A stretch of 64,000 bases of DNA, from contig NZ_VFEV01000001.1 of the NCBI RefSeq assembly GCF_007858275.1, forward strand, positions 244,392 to 308,391. Reading direction: 5' to 3'. The position numbers and the translations under genes were made by a program. Under the pieces are notes generated by a model. It was given only the letters and a program-made list of their open reading frames with translations. It ran no database searches and was not told the DNA's origin. Positions 1-8,458 of this stretch are shown one piece after another. The DNA is from Pseudomonas proteolytica. Its GTDB lineage: Bacteria; Pseudomonadota; Gammaproteobacteria; Pseudomonadales; Pseudomonadaceae. The first letter of the stretch is position 1; each line of letters begins with the position of its first letter.

Positions 1-897
1 AAGCTCGACCAACTGATTTTCGCCATCAACACCGACGCGTCGGTGCGGGTACAGAAGCTCAAGGCCAATGAATGCCAGGTCACCCTGCATCCACGCCCCG
101 CCGATGTCGACGCGCTCAAGGCCGACCCGAACCTGCAACTGCTGACCAAGCCAGGCTTCAATCTCGGCTACATCGCCTATAACGTGCGGCACAAGCCCTT
201 CGACCAGCTCGAAGTGCGCCAGGCGCTGGACATGGCGGTGAACAAGCAGAGCATCCTCAACGCCGTGTACCAGGGCGCCGGGCAATTGGCAGTCAATGCC
301 ATGCCGCCGACCCAATGGTCCTACGACGACAGCATCAAGGACGCCGCCTACAACCCGGAAAAAGCCAAGGAACTGCTCAAGGCTGCGGGCGTCAAGGAAG
401 GCACCGAGATCACCCTGTGGGCCATGCCGGTACAGCGCCCGTACAACCCCAACGCCAAGCTGATGGCCGAGATGCTGCAAAACGATTGGGCCAAGATCGG
501 CCTCAAGGTCAAGATCGTCAGCTACGAGTGGGGCGAGTACATCAAGCGCATCAAGAACGGCGAACACGATATCAGCCTGATTGGCTGGACCGGCGACAAC
601 GGTGACCCGGACAACTGGCTGGGCACTCTCTACAGCTGCGACGCCATCGGCGGGAACAACTACTCGATGTGGTGTGACCCGGCGTACGACAAGCTGATCA
701 AGCAAGCCAAGGTCGTCACCGACCGAGAACAACGGACTGTTCTGTACAAACAGGCGCAGCAACTGCTCAAACAGCAGGTGCCGATCACGCCTGTCGCCCA
801 CTCGACGGTCAACCAGCCGTTAAGCACCAAAGTCGAAGGTTTCAAAGTGAGCCCCTTCGGCCGCAACGTGTTCTCGGGCGTCAGTATTACCCCATAA
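1..897 (+). CDS. dppA: Dipeptide ABC transporter substrate-binding protein, 5'-truncated by window edge
   Basis: Periplasmic solute-binding protein of the SBP_bac_5 (DppA/OppA) family that delivers di- or tripeptides to the DppBCDF permease. The open frame runs from base 1, so the first part lies outside the window and 298 C-terminal residues are visible. The segment around KLKANECQV and the GDNGDPDNW stretch recur almost unchanged in the second binding protein at 2552-4147, so the two are paralogues. It lies immediately upstream of an OprD-type porin and the second binding protein, the same order as dppA3-opdP-dppA4 in P. aeruginosa. Multiple binding proteins probably widen the peptide range of one permease; that is inference from the family. 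Confidence 0.93.
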   Translation, partial: KLDQLIFAINTDASVRVQKLKANECQVTLHPRPADVDALKADPNLQLLTKPGFNLGYIAYNVRHKPFDQLEVRQALDMAVNKQSILNAVYQGAGQLAVNAMPPTQWSYDDSIKDAAYNPEKAKELLKAAGVKEGTEITLWAMPVQRPYNPNAKLMAEMLQNDWAKIGLKVKIVSYEWGEYIKRIKNGEHDISLIGWTGDNGDPDNWLGTLYSCDAIGGNNYSMWCDPAYDKLIKQAKVVTDREQRTVLYKQAQQLLKQQVPITPVAHSTVNQPLSTKVEGFKVSPFGRNVFSGVSITP

Positions 898-1066
898 GAA
901 AATAACCGGATGCGCAGAGCGAAGTTGGCTCTGCTGCAAACGTGCAGCTGTAATTCGCGAAATCTCCTACAGCAAACGTTTGCCCTAGCTTGAAGAGTTA
1001 CACACCCAATAGCCGGCTCACTTAATAAGGCCGGCATAAAAAAAGAGAACCAAAGGAGCTCCACCC

Positions 1067-2470
1067 ATGAAATTGAGCAGCAAAGTGCTACTGGCCATGG
1101 CCATCAGCAGCATCACCGCCACCGCTTACGCCGAACCTGCAAGCCAGGAATTCGTGCCAACCACACTGGCCGGCGCCAGCGCCCAAAGCGAAGCCAAAGG
1201 CTTTATCGAAGACTTCAGCCTGGGCGGCAGTACGCGCAACTGGTACTCCAATGAACACCTGTACCGCGGGGGCAGCTTCAAATACAAAGAGCACGGTGTA
1301 ACGAAGACCGACCGCAACCGTACCAACTGGGTCCAGGGCACCATCATCAATGCCAGCTCGGGGTTCACCCAGGGCACTGTGGGCGTCAAGGCCGAAGTAG
1401 CGGTGTACAACGCTCTGGTTCTAGACCGCAGCAAACGCGATATCAAGGGCGGCTCCAACCGTACCTTGGCTGACTCTGACGGCAATGCCGTAGACCAGTG
1501 GAGCAAACTGGGCCTGGCCAACTTGCAGTTCCGCGTGTCGAACACCACACTGACCGCCGGCCGCCAGAACTTCAGCACGCCGATTGTCGACACCATCGGC
1601 AACCGTCCCCTGCCATCGAGCTTCCAAGGTGTGAGCTTCAACAGCGCAGAGTTCAGCAACCTGTCGTTCCAAGGTGGCGTGTTTGACCGCGTCTCGCCAC
1701 GGTCCGAGCAGAGCCTGTCGAAGTTCCGTAGCGAGTACAGCCAACAAGGCGCCAACAGCGCTACAACCGACAAGGTCTACACCCTGGGCGCCAACTACCA
1801 GCCGTTCGCGAGCCTGAAAACCAGCGTCTTCGGTGCCAACGTCAAGGACTTCTGGAACCAGTACTACTTTGGCGCTACCCACGAGTTGGGTGACAGCCAG
1901 CAACTGGCCCTGACCACTGGCTTCAACTACTACAAAACCGTCGACGAAGGCAAAAAGCTGATGGGGGAAATCGACAACGATACCTTCTCCCTGTCCCTCG
2001 GCCTGGCGCATCAGGCTCACAGCCTGACCTTCTCCTACCAGCAAGTGAACGGTAACGAGTACTTCGACTACCTGCACGAAACCAACGGCATCTACCTGGC
2101 CAACTCCCTGACGTCGGACTTCAACGGCCCGAACGAGAAATCCTTCCAGGTCGCCTACGCCATCAACATGGCCGAATACGGCGTGCCAGGCCTGAAGTTC
2201 AATGTCTACTCCGCACGCGGCTGGGGCATCGACGGTACCCACTACACCGGTAACAGCAACGGCGCTTACGCCTACACCGGCATCGAAAAACAAGACGGCG
2301 AAAAACACCAGGAATACGGTGTTGGCGCGGCCTACGCGGTCCAGAGCGGCCCGCTCAAGGCCACCGCGATTCGTGCCACCTACGTTGAACACCGTGGCAG
2401 CGCCAACCAGTTCGACGGCAGCATCAAAGAATTCCGTCTGGTTACCACCGTCCCATTCAACATTCTTTAA
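1067..2470 (+). CDS. opdP: OprD-family outer membrane porin, OpdP-like
   Basis: Outer membrane substrate-specific channel of the OprD family (467 aa; family members are usually about 420-470). A Sec signal peptide is visible at residues 1-22 (hydrophobic core, then TAYA-EPA). The rest is rich in alternating beta strands and aromatic residues and ends in hydrophobic NIL. The start is preceded by AAGGAG eight bases upstream. Its position between two dipeptide-binding protein genes and before dppBCDF points to OpdP/OpdD, the glycine-glutamate dipeptide porin of P. aeruginosa; substrate is inferred from context. The 169-bp gap upstream holds GC hairpins (914-934 and 1012-1035) that may set its expression relative to the first dppA. 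Confidence 0.85.
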   Translation: MKLSSKVLLAMAISSITATAYAEPASQEFVPTTLAGASAQSEAKGFIEDFSLGGSTRNWYSNEHLYRGGSFKYKEHGVTKTDRNRTNWVQGTIINASSGFTQGTVGVKAEVAVYNALVLDRSKRDIKGGSNRTLADSDGNAVDQWSKLGLANLQFRVSNTTLTAGRQNFSTPIVDTIGNRPLPSSFQGVSFNSAEFSNLSFQGGVFDRVSPRSEQSLSKFRSEYSQQGANSATTDKVYTLGANYQPFASLKTSVFGANVKDFWNQYYFGATHELGDSQQLALTTGFNYYKTVDEGKKLMGEIDNDTFSLSLGLAHQAHSLTFSYQQVNGNEYFDYLHETNGIYLANSLTSDFNGPNEKSFQVAYAINMAEYGVPGLKFNVYSARGWGIDGTHYTGNSNGAYAYTGIEKQDGEKHQEYGVGAAYAVQSGPLKATAIRATYVEHRGSANQFDGSIKEFRLVTTVPFNIL

Positions 2471-2551
2471 TTCGCACCAGGTAGACGGCGGGCTCAGGAC
2501 GAGCCTGCCGTCTACATTTGTGTGGTTGAATCGATCGCAGAGGGCTCTTCG

Positions 2552-4147
2552 ATGAAAATGCTCCCGTTACAAGCTGCCATGACCGCTGCACTGCTGAGTG
2601 TGGCCCTGGGCATTTCGGCCAAGCCGCTGGTGGTCTGCACCGAAGCCAGTCCGGAAGGCTTCGACCCGGTCGTGTACGTCACGGCCGTCACCGCCGATGC
2701 CGCCGCCGAAACCATGTTCAACCGCCTGGTGGATTTCAAGCCCGGCACTACTGAAATCAGGCCCGCACTCGCCAAGTCCTGGGACATCAGTGAGGACGGC
2801 CTGACCTATACCTTCCACCTGCGTGATGACGTCAAGTTCCACACCACCGACTACTTCAAGCCGACGCGCAACCTGAATGCCGACGACGTGCTCTGGAGCT
2901 TCCAGCGTCAACTGGACCCGAAACACCCGTGGCACGACAAGTCCACCACCGGCTTCCCCTATTTCGAAAGCATGGGTTTCAAGGAACTGCTCAAAAGCGT
3001 CGAGAAGACCGATGACCACACCGTGGTCTTCACCCTGACCCGCCCCGAAGCGCCGTTCCTGGCCGATGTCGCAATGCCGTTCACCGCCATCCATTCCGCC
3101 GAATACGCCGACAAGCTGCTGGCCGCCAACAAGACCGGCGAGCTCAACAGCAAACCGATCGGCACCGGCCCGTTCATTTTTACCCGCTACCAGAAAGACG
3201 CCCAGGTGCGCTTCAAGGCCAACCCGGAGTACTTCCGTGGCAAGCCGCCCGCTGATCCGCTGATCCTGGCCATCGCGGTGGATAACAACGTGCGCCTGCA
3301 AAAGCTCAAGGCCAATGAGTGCCAGATCGCCCTGTATCCAAAACCCGATGACCTGCCAAGTATCAAGGCCGATCCAAACCTTAAGGTCTCGGAGCTGGCG
3401 GCGATGACCACCGCGTACACCGCGATGAACACCACCCGCAAGTACATGAGCGACGCGCGGGTGCGCCACGCGATCAACATCGCGTTCGACAAACAGGGCT
3501 ATAACCAATCCCTGTACGGCAAAGGCAATGCCATCGATGCCACCGGTCCTTACCCGCCGACCCTGCTAGGCTTCAACGACAAATTGCAGAACCCGGCCCG
3601 CGACCTGGACAAGGCCCGCGCCCTGCTCAAGGAAGCCGGCGTGCCGGAAGGCACCGAGTTCACCCTGTTCACCCGCAATGGCGGCGGCCCGACCAACCCT
3701 AACCCGATGCTTGGCGCCCAGCGCATGCAGGCGGATCTGGCGCAGATTGGGCTGAAGGTCAATATCAAGGTCATGGAGTGGGGCGAAATGCTCAAGCGCG
3801 CCAAGGCTGGCGAGCACGACATGGTCTCTGCCGGCTGGGCCGGGGATAACGGCGATCCAGACAACTTCCTCACGCCGAACCTGAGTTGCGATGCCGCCAA
3901 AAACGGCGAAAACTACGCCCGCTGGTGTAACGAAGAGTTTCAGGGCTTGATCGACAAGGCCCGCGCCGTGGCTGAACCCGCCGAGCGCGCCGCACTCTAT
4001 GAACAAGCGTTGGACGTTTTCGACAAGGACCAACCGTGGATCCCCATGGCTTACCCGAAAATGTTCACCGCCATGCGTAAAAACGTCGAGGGATATACCC
4101 AAAGCCCCCTGACCAACAATAACTTCGCCACCACCCAGGTGAAGTAA
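2552..4147 (+). CDS. dppA: Dipeptide ABC transporter periplasmic substrate-binding protein
   Basis: Full-length SBP_bac_5 family protein (531 aa) expected to capture di/tripeptides in the periplasm. The ATG at 2552 is preferred over the in-frame GTG at 2522: it has AGAGGG about 7 bases upstream and begins a clean signal peptide ending near residue 23 (GISA-KPLVVC). The family hallmarks EGFDP near the mature N-terminus and GDNGDPDNF near residue 430 are present. It is followed 73 bp later by dppB and is most likely the main binding protein for this permease. It corresponds by position to dppA4 of P. aeruginosa. Confidence 0.93.
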   Translation: MKMLPLQAAMTAALLSVALGISAKPLVVCTEASPEGFDPVVYVTAVTADAAAETMFNRLVDFKPGTTEIRPALAKSWDISEDGLTYTFHLRDDVKFHTTDYFKPTRNLNADDVLWSFQRQLDPKHPWHDKSTTGFPYFESMGFKELLKSVEKTDDHTVVFTLTRPEAPFLADVAMPFTAIHSAEYADKLLAANKTGELNSKPIGTGPFIFTRYQKDAQVRFKANPEYFRGKPPADPLILAIAVDNNVRLQKLKANECQIALYPKPDDLPSIKADPNLKVSELAAMTTAYTAMNTTRKYMSDARVRHAINIAFDKQGYNQSLYGKGNAIDATGPYPPTLLGFNDKLQNPARDLDKARALLKEAGVPEGTEFTLFTRNGGGPTNPNPMLGAQRMQADLAQIGLKVNIKVMEWGEMLKRAKAGEHDMVSAGWAGDNGDPDNFLTPNLSCDAAKNGENYARWCNEEFQGLIDKARAVAEPAERAALYEQALDVFDKDQPWIPMAYPKMFTAMRKNVEGYTQSPLTNNNFATTQVK

Positions 4148-4220
4148 TAAGAGACGCTCGGCACCGTCGACGTTGACGGTGCCGGACCTGCCTAACCGGC
4201 TGATTGAGGTAGATACCACG

Positions 4221-5231
4221 ATGTTTAGTTTTATTGCCCGCCGATTGGGGTTGTTGATCCCAACGTTCTTCGGCATCACGTTGCTGACTTTTGCGTTGAT
4301 TCGCATGATCCCTGGCGACCCCGTAGAAGTCATGATGGGCGAAAGGCGGGTCGACCCCGAGATGCACGCCCAGGCAATGGAACGCCTTGGCTTGAACAAA
4401 CCCTTGTATGCGCAATACCTGGACTACGTCGGCAAGCTCGCCCAGGGCGACCTCGGCGAATCCCTGCGTACCCGCACCAGCGTCTGGACCGAGTTCAGCG
4501 CCCTGTTCCCCGCGACCCTGGAACTGTCCATGGCCGCCCTGTTGTTCGCCGGCATCCTCGGGCTCTTGGCCGGGGTGATCGCGGCCTTGAAGCGAGGATC
4601 CCTGTTCGACCATGGGGTGATGGGCATCTCCCTGGCGGGATATTCGATGCCGATCTTCTGGTGGGGCCTGATCCTGATCATGTTCTTCTCGGTGAGCCTG
4701 GGCTGGACCCCGGTTTCCGGGCGTATCGACCTGCTCTACGACATCGAGCCGCGCACCGGCTTCATGCTGATCGACACCCTGCTGGCCGATGAGCCGGACG
4801 CGTTCTGGGATGCCCTGCACCACCTGATCCTGCCAGCCATCGTGCTCGGCACCATCCCGCTGGCGGTGATTGCGCGGATGACCCGCTCCTCGATGCTGGA
4901 AGTCCTGCGCGAAGACTACATCCGCACCGCCAAGGCCAAAGGCCTGTCGCCGGCACGCGTGGTGTTCGTACACGGCCTGCGCAATGCGCTGATTCCGGTG
5001 CTGACCGTGGTCGGCCTGCAAGTCGGCACACTGCTGGCCGGTGCCGTCCTGACCGAAACCATCTTCTCGTGGCCCGGCATCGGCAAATGGCTGATCGAAG
5101 CCATTGGCGCACGGGACTACCCGGTGGTGCAAAACGGCATCCTGCTGATCGCCTGCCTGGTGATCCTGGTGAACTTCGTGGTGGATATCCTCTACGGCTT
5201 CGCCAACCCACGCATCCGTCACCAGCGCTGA
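4221..5231 (+). CDS. dppB: Dipeptide ABC transporter inner-membrane permease DppB
   Basis: Permease subunit (336 aa) of the dipeptide importer, with an N-terminal membrane segment (residues 7-28) followed by the BPD_transp_1 core. The cytoplasmic EAA loop that contacts the ATPases is visible at about residues 230-260 (DYIRTAKAKGLSPARVVF). The ATG at 4221 was chosen over an upstream GTG because TGAGGT lies at a usable distance and the membrane segment starts right after it. It pairs with DppC to form the translocation pore. The gene lies 73 bp after dppA and 4 bp before dppC, consistent with one transcript. Confidence 0.93.
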   Translation: MFSFIARRLGLLIPTFFGITLLTFALIRMIPGDPVEVMMGERRVDPEMHAQAMERLGLNKPLYAQYLDYVGKLAQGDLGESLRTRTSVWTEFSALFPATLELSMAALLFAGILGLLAGVIAALKRGSLFDHGVMGISLAGYSMPIFWWGLILIMFFSVSLGWTPVSGRIDLLYDIEPRTGFMLIDTLLADEPDAFWDALHHLILPAIVLGTIPLAVIARMTRSSMLEVLREDYIRTAKAKGLSPARVVFVHGLRNALIPVLTVVGLQVGTLLAGAVLTETIFSWPGIGKWLIEAIGARDYPVVQNGILLIACLVILVNFVVDILYGFANPRIRHQR

Positions 5232-5235
5232 GATC

Positions 5236-6153
5236 ATGACCATGACCACACCTACTCAAGTGTCAGCAGTCGATCAAAGCCTGCTGTACCCGTCGCCGTA
5301 CAAAGAATTCTGGCAAGCCTTCTCCAAGAACAAGGGCGCGGTTGCCGGCCTGCTGTTCATGTTGCTGATCGTGTTCTGTGCGATCTTTGCCCCGTGGGTT
5401 GCCCCCCATAACCCCAGCGAGCAATACCGTGACTTCCTGCTGACCCCGCCGTCGTGGCTTGAAGGCGGGCAGATACAGTTCCTGCTGGGCACCGACGAAC
5501 TGGGCCGTGACTTGCTGTCGCGCCTGATCCAGGGCTCGCGCCTGTCGTTGCTGATCGGCTTGTCATCGGTGGTGATGTCGCTGATTCCGGGGATCCTGCT
5601 GGGCCTGTTCGCCGGGTTCTTCCCGCGCCTGCTCGGCCCGACCATCATGCGATTGATGGACATCATGCTGGCCCTGCCATCGCTGCTGCTGGCCGTGGCG
5701 ATTGTCGCCATCCTCGGCCCTGGCCTGATCAACACCGTGATCGCGATTGCCATTGTGTCGCTGCCATCCTATGTGCGCCTGACCCGCGCCGCCGTGATGG
5801 GCGAGCTCAACCGTGACTACGTGACGGCCGCGCGCCTGGCCGGTGCCGGCCTGCCGCGCCTGATGTTCGTCACGGTGCTGCCCAACTGCATGGCCCCCCT
5901 GATCGTGCAGGCGACCTTGAGCTTCTCCTCGGCGATTCTCGATGCCGCGGCCCTGGGCTTCCTCGGCCTTGGCGTCCAACCGCCAACCCCCGAGTGGGGC
6001 ACCATGCTGGCTTCGGCCCGTGACTATATCGAACGTGCCTGGTGGGTCGTGAGCCTGCCTGGCTTGACCATTTTGCTCAGCGTGCTGGCAATCAACCTGA
6101 TGGGCGACGGACTGCGCGATGCGCTGGACCCGAAACTCAAGAATGCCGCGTGA
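5236..6153 (+). CDS. dppC: Dipeptide ABC transporter inner-membrane permease DppC
   Basis: Second permease subunit (305 aa). It shows an N-terminal OppC_N-like membrane segment (about residues 34-56, [19 protein letters not shown]) and then the BPD_transp_1 domain with the EAA loop ([19 protein letters not shown]). [14 protein letters not shown] motif typical of the DppC/OppC family lies near residue 86. Two ATGs (5236 and 5242) are possible starts, differing by two residues. It sits between dppB and dppD with short spacing and is clearly part of the operon. Confidence 0.93.
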   Translation: MTMTTPTQVSAVDQSLLYPSPYKEFWQAFSKNKGAVAGLLFMLLIVFCAIFAPWVAPHNPSEQYRDFLLTPPSWLEGGQIQFLLGTDELGRDLLSRLIQGSRLSLLIGLSSVVMSLIPGILLGLFAGFFPRLLGPTIMRLMDIMLALPSLLLAVAIVAILGPGLINTVIAIAIVSLPSYVRLTRAAVMGELNRDYVTAARLAGAGLPRLMFVTVLPNCMAPLIVQATLSFSSAILDAAALGFLGLGVQPPTPEWGTMLASARDYIERAWWVVSLPGLTILLSVLAINLMGDGLRDALDPKLKNAA

Positions 6154-6163
6154 GGAGATTCCC

Positions 6164-7132
6164 ATGTCACTGCTAGAAATCAAGAATCTCAATGTGCGCT
6201 TCGGCGACAAGACTGCCGTGCCAGTGGTCGACGGGCTTGACCTGTCCGTGGACAAAGGCGAAGTACTGGCCATCGTTGGCGAGTCGGGCTCGGGTAAATC
6301 CGTGACCATGATGGCGCTGATGGGCCTGATCGAGCATCCCGGCATCGTCAGCGCCGACTCGCTGACCTTCGACGGCAAGGACATGCTCAAGCTGAGCAAT
6401 CGTCAGCGCCGGCAGATCGTCGGTAAAGACCTGGCAATGGTCTTCCAGGACCCGATGACCGCGCTGAACCCCAGCTATACCGTGGGGTTCCAGATTGAAG
6501 AAGTGCTGCGCCTGCACCTGAAAATGTCCGGCAAGCAAGCGCGCAAGCGTGCCATCGAGTTGCTGGAAAAAGTCGAAATCCCCGGCGCTGCCAGCCGCAT
6601 GGACGCCTACCCGCACCAGTTGTCGGGCGGTATGAGCCAGCGTGTGGCGATTGCCATGGCCATTGCCGGCGAGCCCAAGCTGCTGATCGCAGATGAACCG
6701 ACCACGGCGCTGGACGTAACCATCCAGGCACAGATCATGGAGCTGCTGCTGGCCCTGCAGAAAGAACAGAACATGGGCCTGGTACTGATCACCCACGACC
6801 TCGCGGTAGTAGCAGAAACCGCCCAGCGCGTGTGCGTGATGTATGCCGGCCAAGCGGTGGAAGTCGGCCAGGTGCCGGGGTTGTTCGACGTACCGGCGCA
6901 CCCCTACAGCGAAGCATTGCTGGCGGCGATCCCGGAACACAGCATGGGCGCCGAGCGCCTGGCAACGTTGCCGGGTATCGTCCCTGGTCGCTATGACCGC
7001 CCACAAGGTTGCCTGTTGTCGCCGCGCTGCCCGTACGTGCAAGACAGCTGCCGCCAGACCCGTCCGACCCTGGACCCGCAAGCCCACAGCCTTGTGCGCT
7101 GCTTCTACCCCTTGAACCAGGAGGTGGCGTAA
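6164..7132 (+). CDS. dppD: Dipeptide ABC transporter ATP-binding protein DppD
   Basis: Cytoplasmic ATPase (322 aa) energising dipeptide import. The Walker A GESGSGKS, signature LSGGMSQR and Walker B LLIADEPT motifs are intact. The C-terminal oligopeptide/dipeptide extension carries the cysteine-rich stretch ([14 protein letters not shown]) typical of this family, which can hold an iron-sulfur cluster in some members. The ATG at 6164 has GAGGAG just upstream, and the dppC stop codon lies 10 bp before it. The stop overlaps the start of dppF (TAATG), implying translational coupling. Confidence 0.93.
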   Translation: MSLLEIKNLNVRFGDKTAVPVVDGLDLSVDKGEVLAIVGESGSGKSVTMMALMGLIEHPGIVSADSLTFDGKDMLKLSNRQRRQIVGKDLAMVFQDPMTALNPSYTVGFQIEEVLRLHLKMSGKQARKRAIELLEKVEIPGAASRMDAYPHQLSGGMSQRVAIAMAIAGEPKLLIADEPTTALDVTIQAQIMELLLALQKEQNMGLVLITHDLAVVAETAQRVCVMYAGQAVEVGQVPGLFDVPAHPYSEALLAAIPEHSMGAERLATLPGIVPGRYDRPQGCLLSPRCPYVQDSCRQTRPTLDPQAHSLVRCFYPLNQEVA

Positions 7133-8103
7133 TGGCCGTCGTTCTTACCGCCCGCGACCTGACCCGTCACTACGAAGTGTCCCGCGGCCTGTTCAAGGGC
7201 CACGCCACCGTGCGCGCCCTCAATGGCGTGTCGTTTGAGCTGGAGGCCGGCAAGACCCTGGCGGTTGTGGGTGAGTCGGGTTGCGGCAAATCCACCCTGG
7301 GCCGGGCGCTGACGCTGATTGAAGAGCCCTCGTCCGGATCCTTGAAAATCGCCGGCCAGGAAGTCGCCGGCGCCGACAAGGCCCAGCGCAAGCAACTGCG
7401 CAAAGACGTGCAGATGGTGTTCCAGAGCCCTTACGCGTCGTTGAATCCACGGCAGAAAGTCGGTGATCAACTGGGCGAGCCGCTGCTGATCAACACCAAC
7501 CTGTCCGCCGCCGAGCGCCGGGAAAAAGTCCAGGCGATGATGAAGCAAGTGGGCTTGCGCCCTGAGCATTATCAGCGCTATCCGCACATGTTCTCCGGTG
7601 GCCAGCGCCAGCGGATCGCCCTGGCCCGGGCGATGATGTTGCAGCCCAAGGTGTTGGTGGCGGATGAGCCGACCTCGGCGCTGGACGTGTCGATCCAGGC
7701 CCAGGTGCTCAACCTGTTCATGGATCTGCAGCAGCAGTACAACACCGCCTATGTGTTCATCTCCCACAACCTGGCGGTGGTGCAACACGTGGCAGATGAC
7801 GTGATGGTGATGTACCTCGGCCGCCCGGTGGAAGTGGGTCCCAAGGAAGACATCTACGCACGCCCCCTGCACCCTTACACCCAGGCGCTGTTGTCGGCCA
7901 CCCCGACGATCCATCCGGACCCGAACAAGCCGAAGATCAAGATCGTCGGCGAACTGCCCAACCCGCTGAACCCGCCACCTGGCTGCGCCTTCCACAAGCG
8001 CTGCCCGTACGCGACCGAGCGCTGCAGCAGTGAAGAGCCGCTGCTGCGTGAACTGGACAACCGCCAGGTGGCTTGCCATCACGCGGAGCAGTTCGTGGCC
8101 TAA
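7132..8103 (+). CDS. dppF: Dipeptide ABC transporter ATP-binding protein DppF
   Basis: Second ATPase (323 aa) that forms a heterodimer with DppD. Walker A GESGCGKS, signature FSGGQRQR and Walker B VLVADEPTSALD are intact. The C-terminal extension has the CAFHKRCPYATERC cysteine motif. Translation starts at ATG 7132, overlapping the dppD stop codon, with AGGAGG nine bases upstream. It is the last gene of the operon. A REP palindrome and a strong intrinsic terminator follow. Confidence 0.93.
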   Translation: MAVVLTARDLTRHYEVSRGLFKGHATVRALNGVSFELEAGKTLAVVGESGCGKSTLGRALTLIEEPSSGSLKIAGQEVAGADKAQRKQLRKDVQMVFQSPYASLNPRQKVGDQLGEPLLINTNLSAAERREKVQAMMKQVGLRPEHYQRYPHMFSGGQRQRIALARAMMLQPKVLVADEPTSALDVSIQAQVLNLFMDLQQQYNTAYVFISHNLAVVQHVADDVMVMYLGRPVEVGPKEDIYARPLHPYTQALLSATPTIHPDPNKPKIKIVGELPNPLNPPPGCAFHKRCPYATERCSSEEPLLRELDNRQVACHHAEQFVA

Positions 8104-8124
8104 ACCCCTGTGGGGACGGGCTTG

Positions 8125-8215
8125 TGTGGGAGCGGGCTTGCCCGCGAAGGCGGCGTGTCAGCCACTGAATGAGGTGCTGACCCACCGTCTTGGAGGGCTT
8201 GCCCGCTCCCACAGG
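8125..8215. repeat. REP-type inverted pair (GTGGGAGCGGGCTTGCCCGC class)
   Basis: Two copies of a GTGGGAGCGGGCTTGC-like motif face each other about 70 bp apart, as in pseudomonad REP pairs (REPINs). The same class recurs at 21654-21743. It lies between the dpp operon stop and its terminator. Confidence 0.8.
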
Positions 8216-8241
8216 GAATCGCGGTAATACCGAGTTGTACA

Positions 8242-8287
8242 GCCTCTCCCGCCAGATTGCGCATCAGTCTGGCAGGAGGGGCTTTTT
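8242..8287 (+). terminator. Intrinsic terminator of the dpp operon
   Basis: A 15-bp stem (GCCTCTCCCGCCAGA pairing with TCTGGCAGGAGGGGC, two G-T wobbles) with a short loop is followed at once by TTTTTTG. It ends transcription 140-180 bp after dppF and isolates it from the siderophore receptor gene. Confidence 0.85.
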
Positions 8288-8354
8288 TGTTTTTGGGGGC
8301 CGCATCGGGGCTTGGGCAAAGTGTAAAAGTTGTAAATGACATTTACTTGTATTT

Positions 8355-8373
8355 GATAATGAATAGCATTCCG
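8355..8373 (+). promoter_or_regulatory. Putative Fur box upstream of the FepA-type receptor
   Basis: GATAATGAATAGCATT matches the first half of the Fur consensus GATAATGATAATCATTATC exactly and the second half partly. It lies about 90-100 bp before the receptor start, within the AT-rich promoter region. Iron repression is expected for this receptor family. Confidence 0.6.
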
Positions 8374-8458
8374 GCGCATGGAGCGCGCCGAATCCTGCTG
8401 GAAGGCAATTCTGGTGCGTCTCGCTCAGTTGCCACCTTCCTTAAAGGATTTTGCGGAC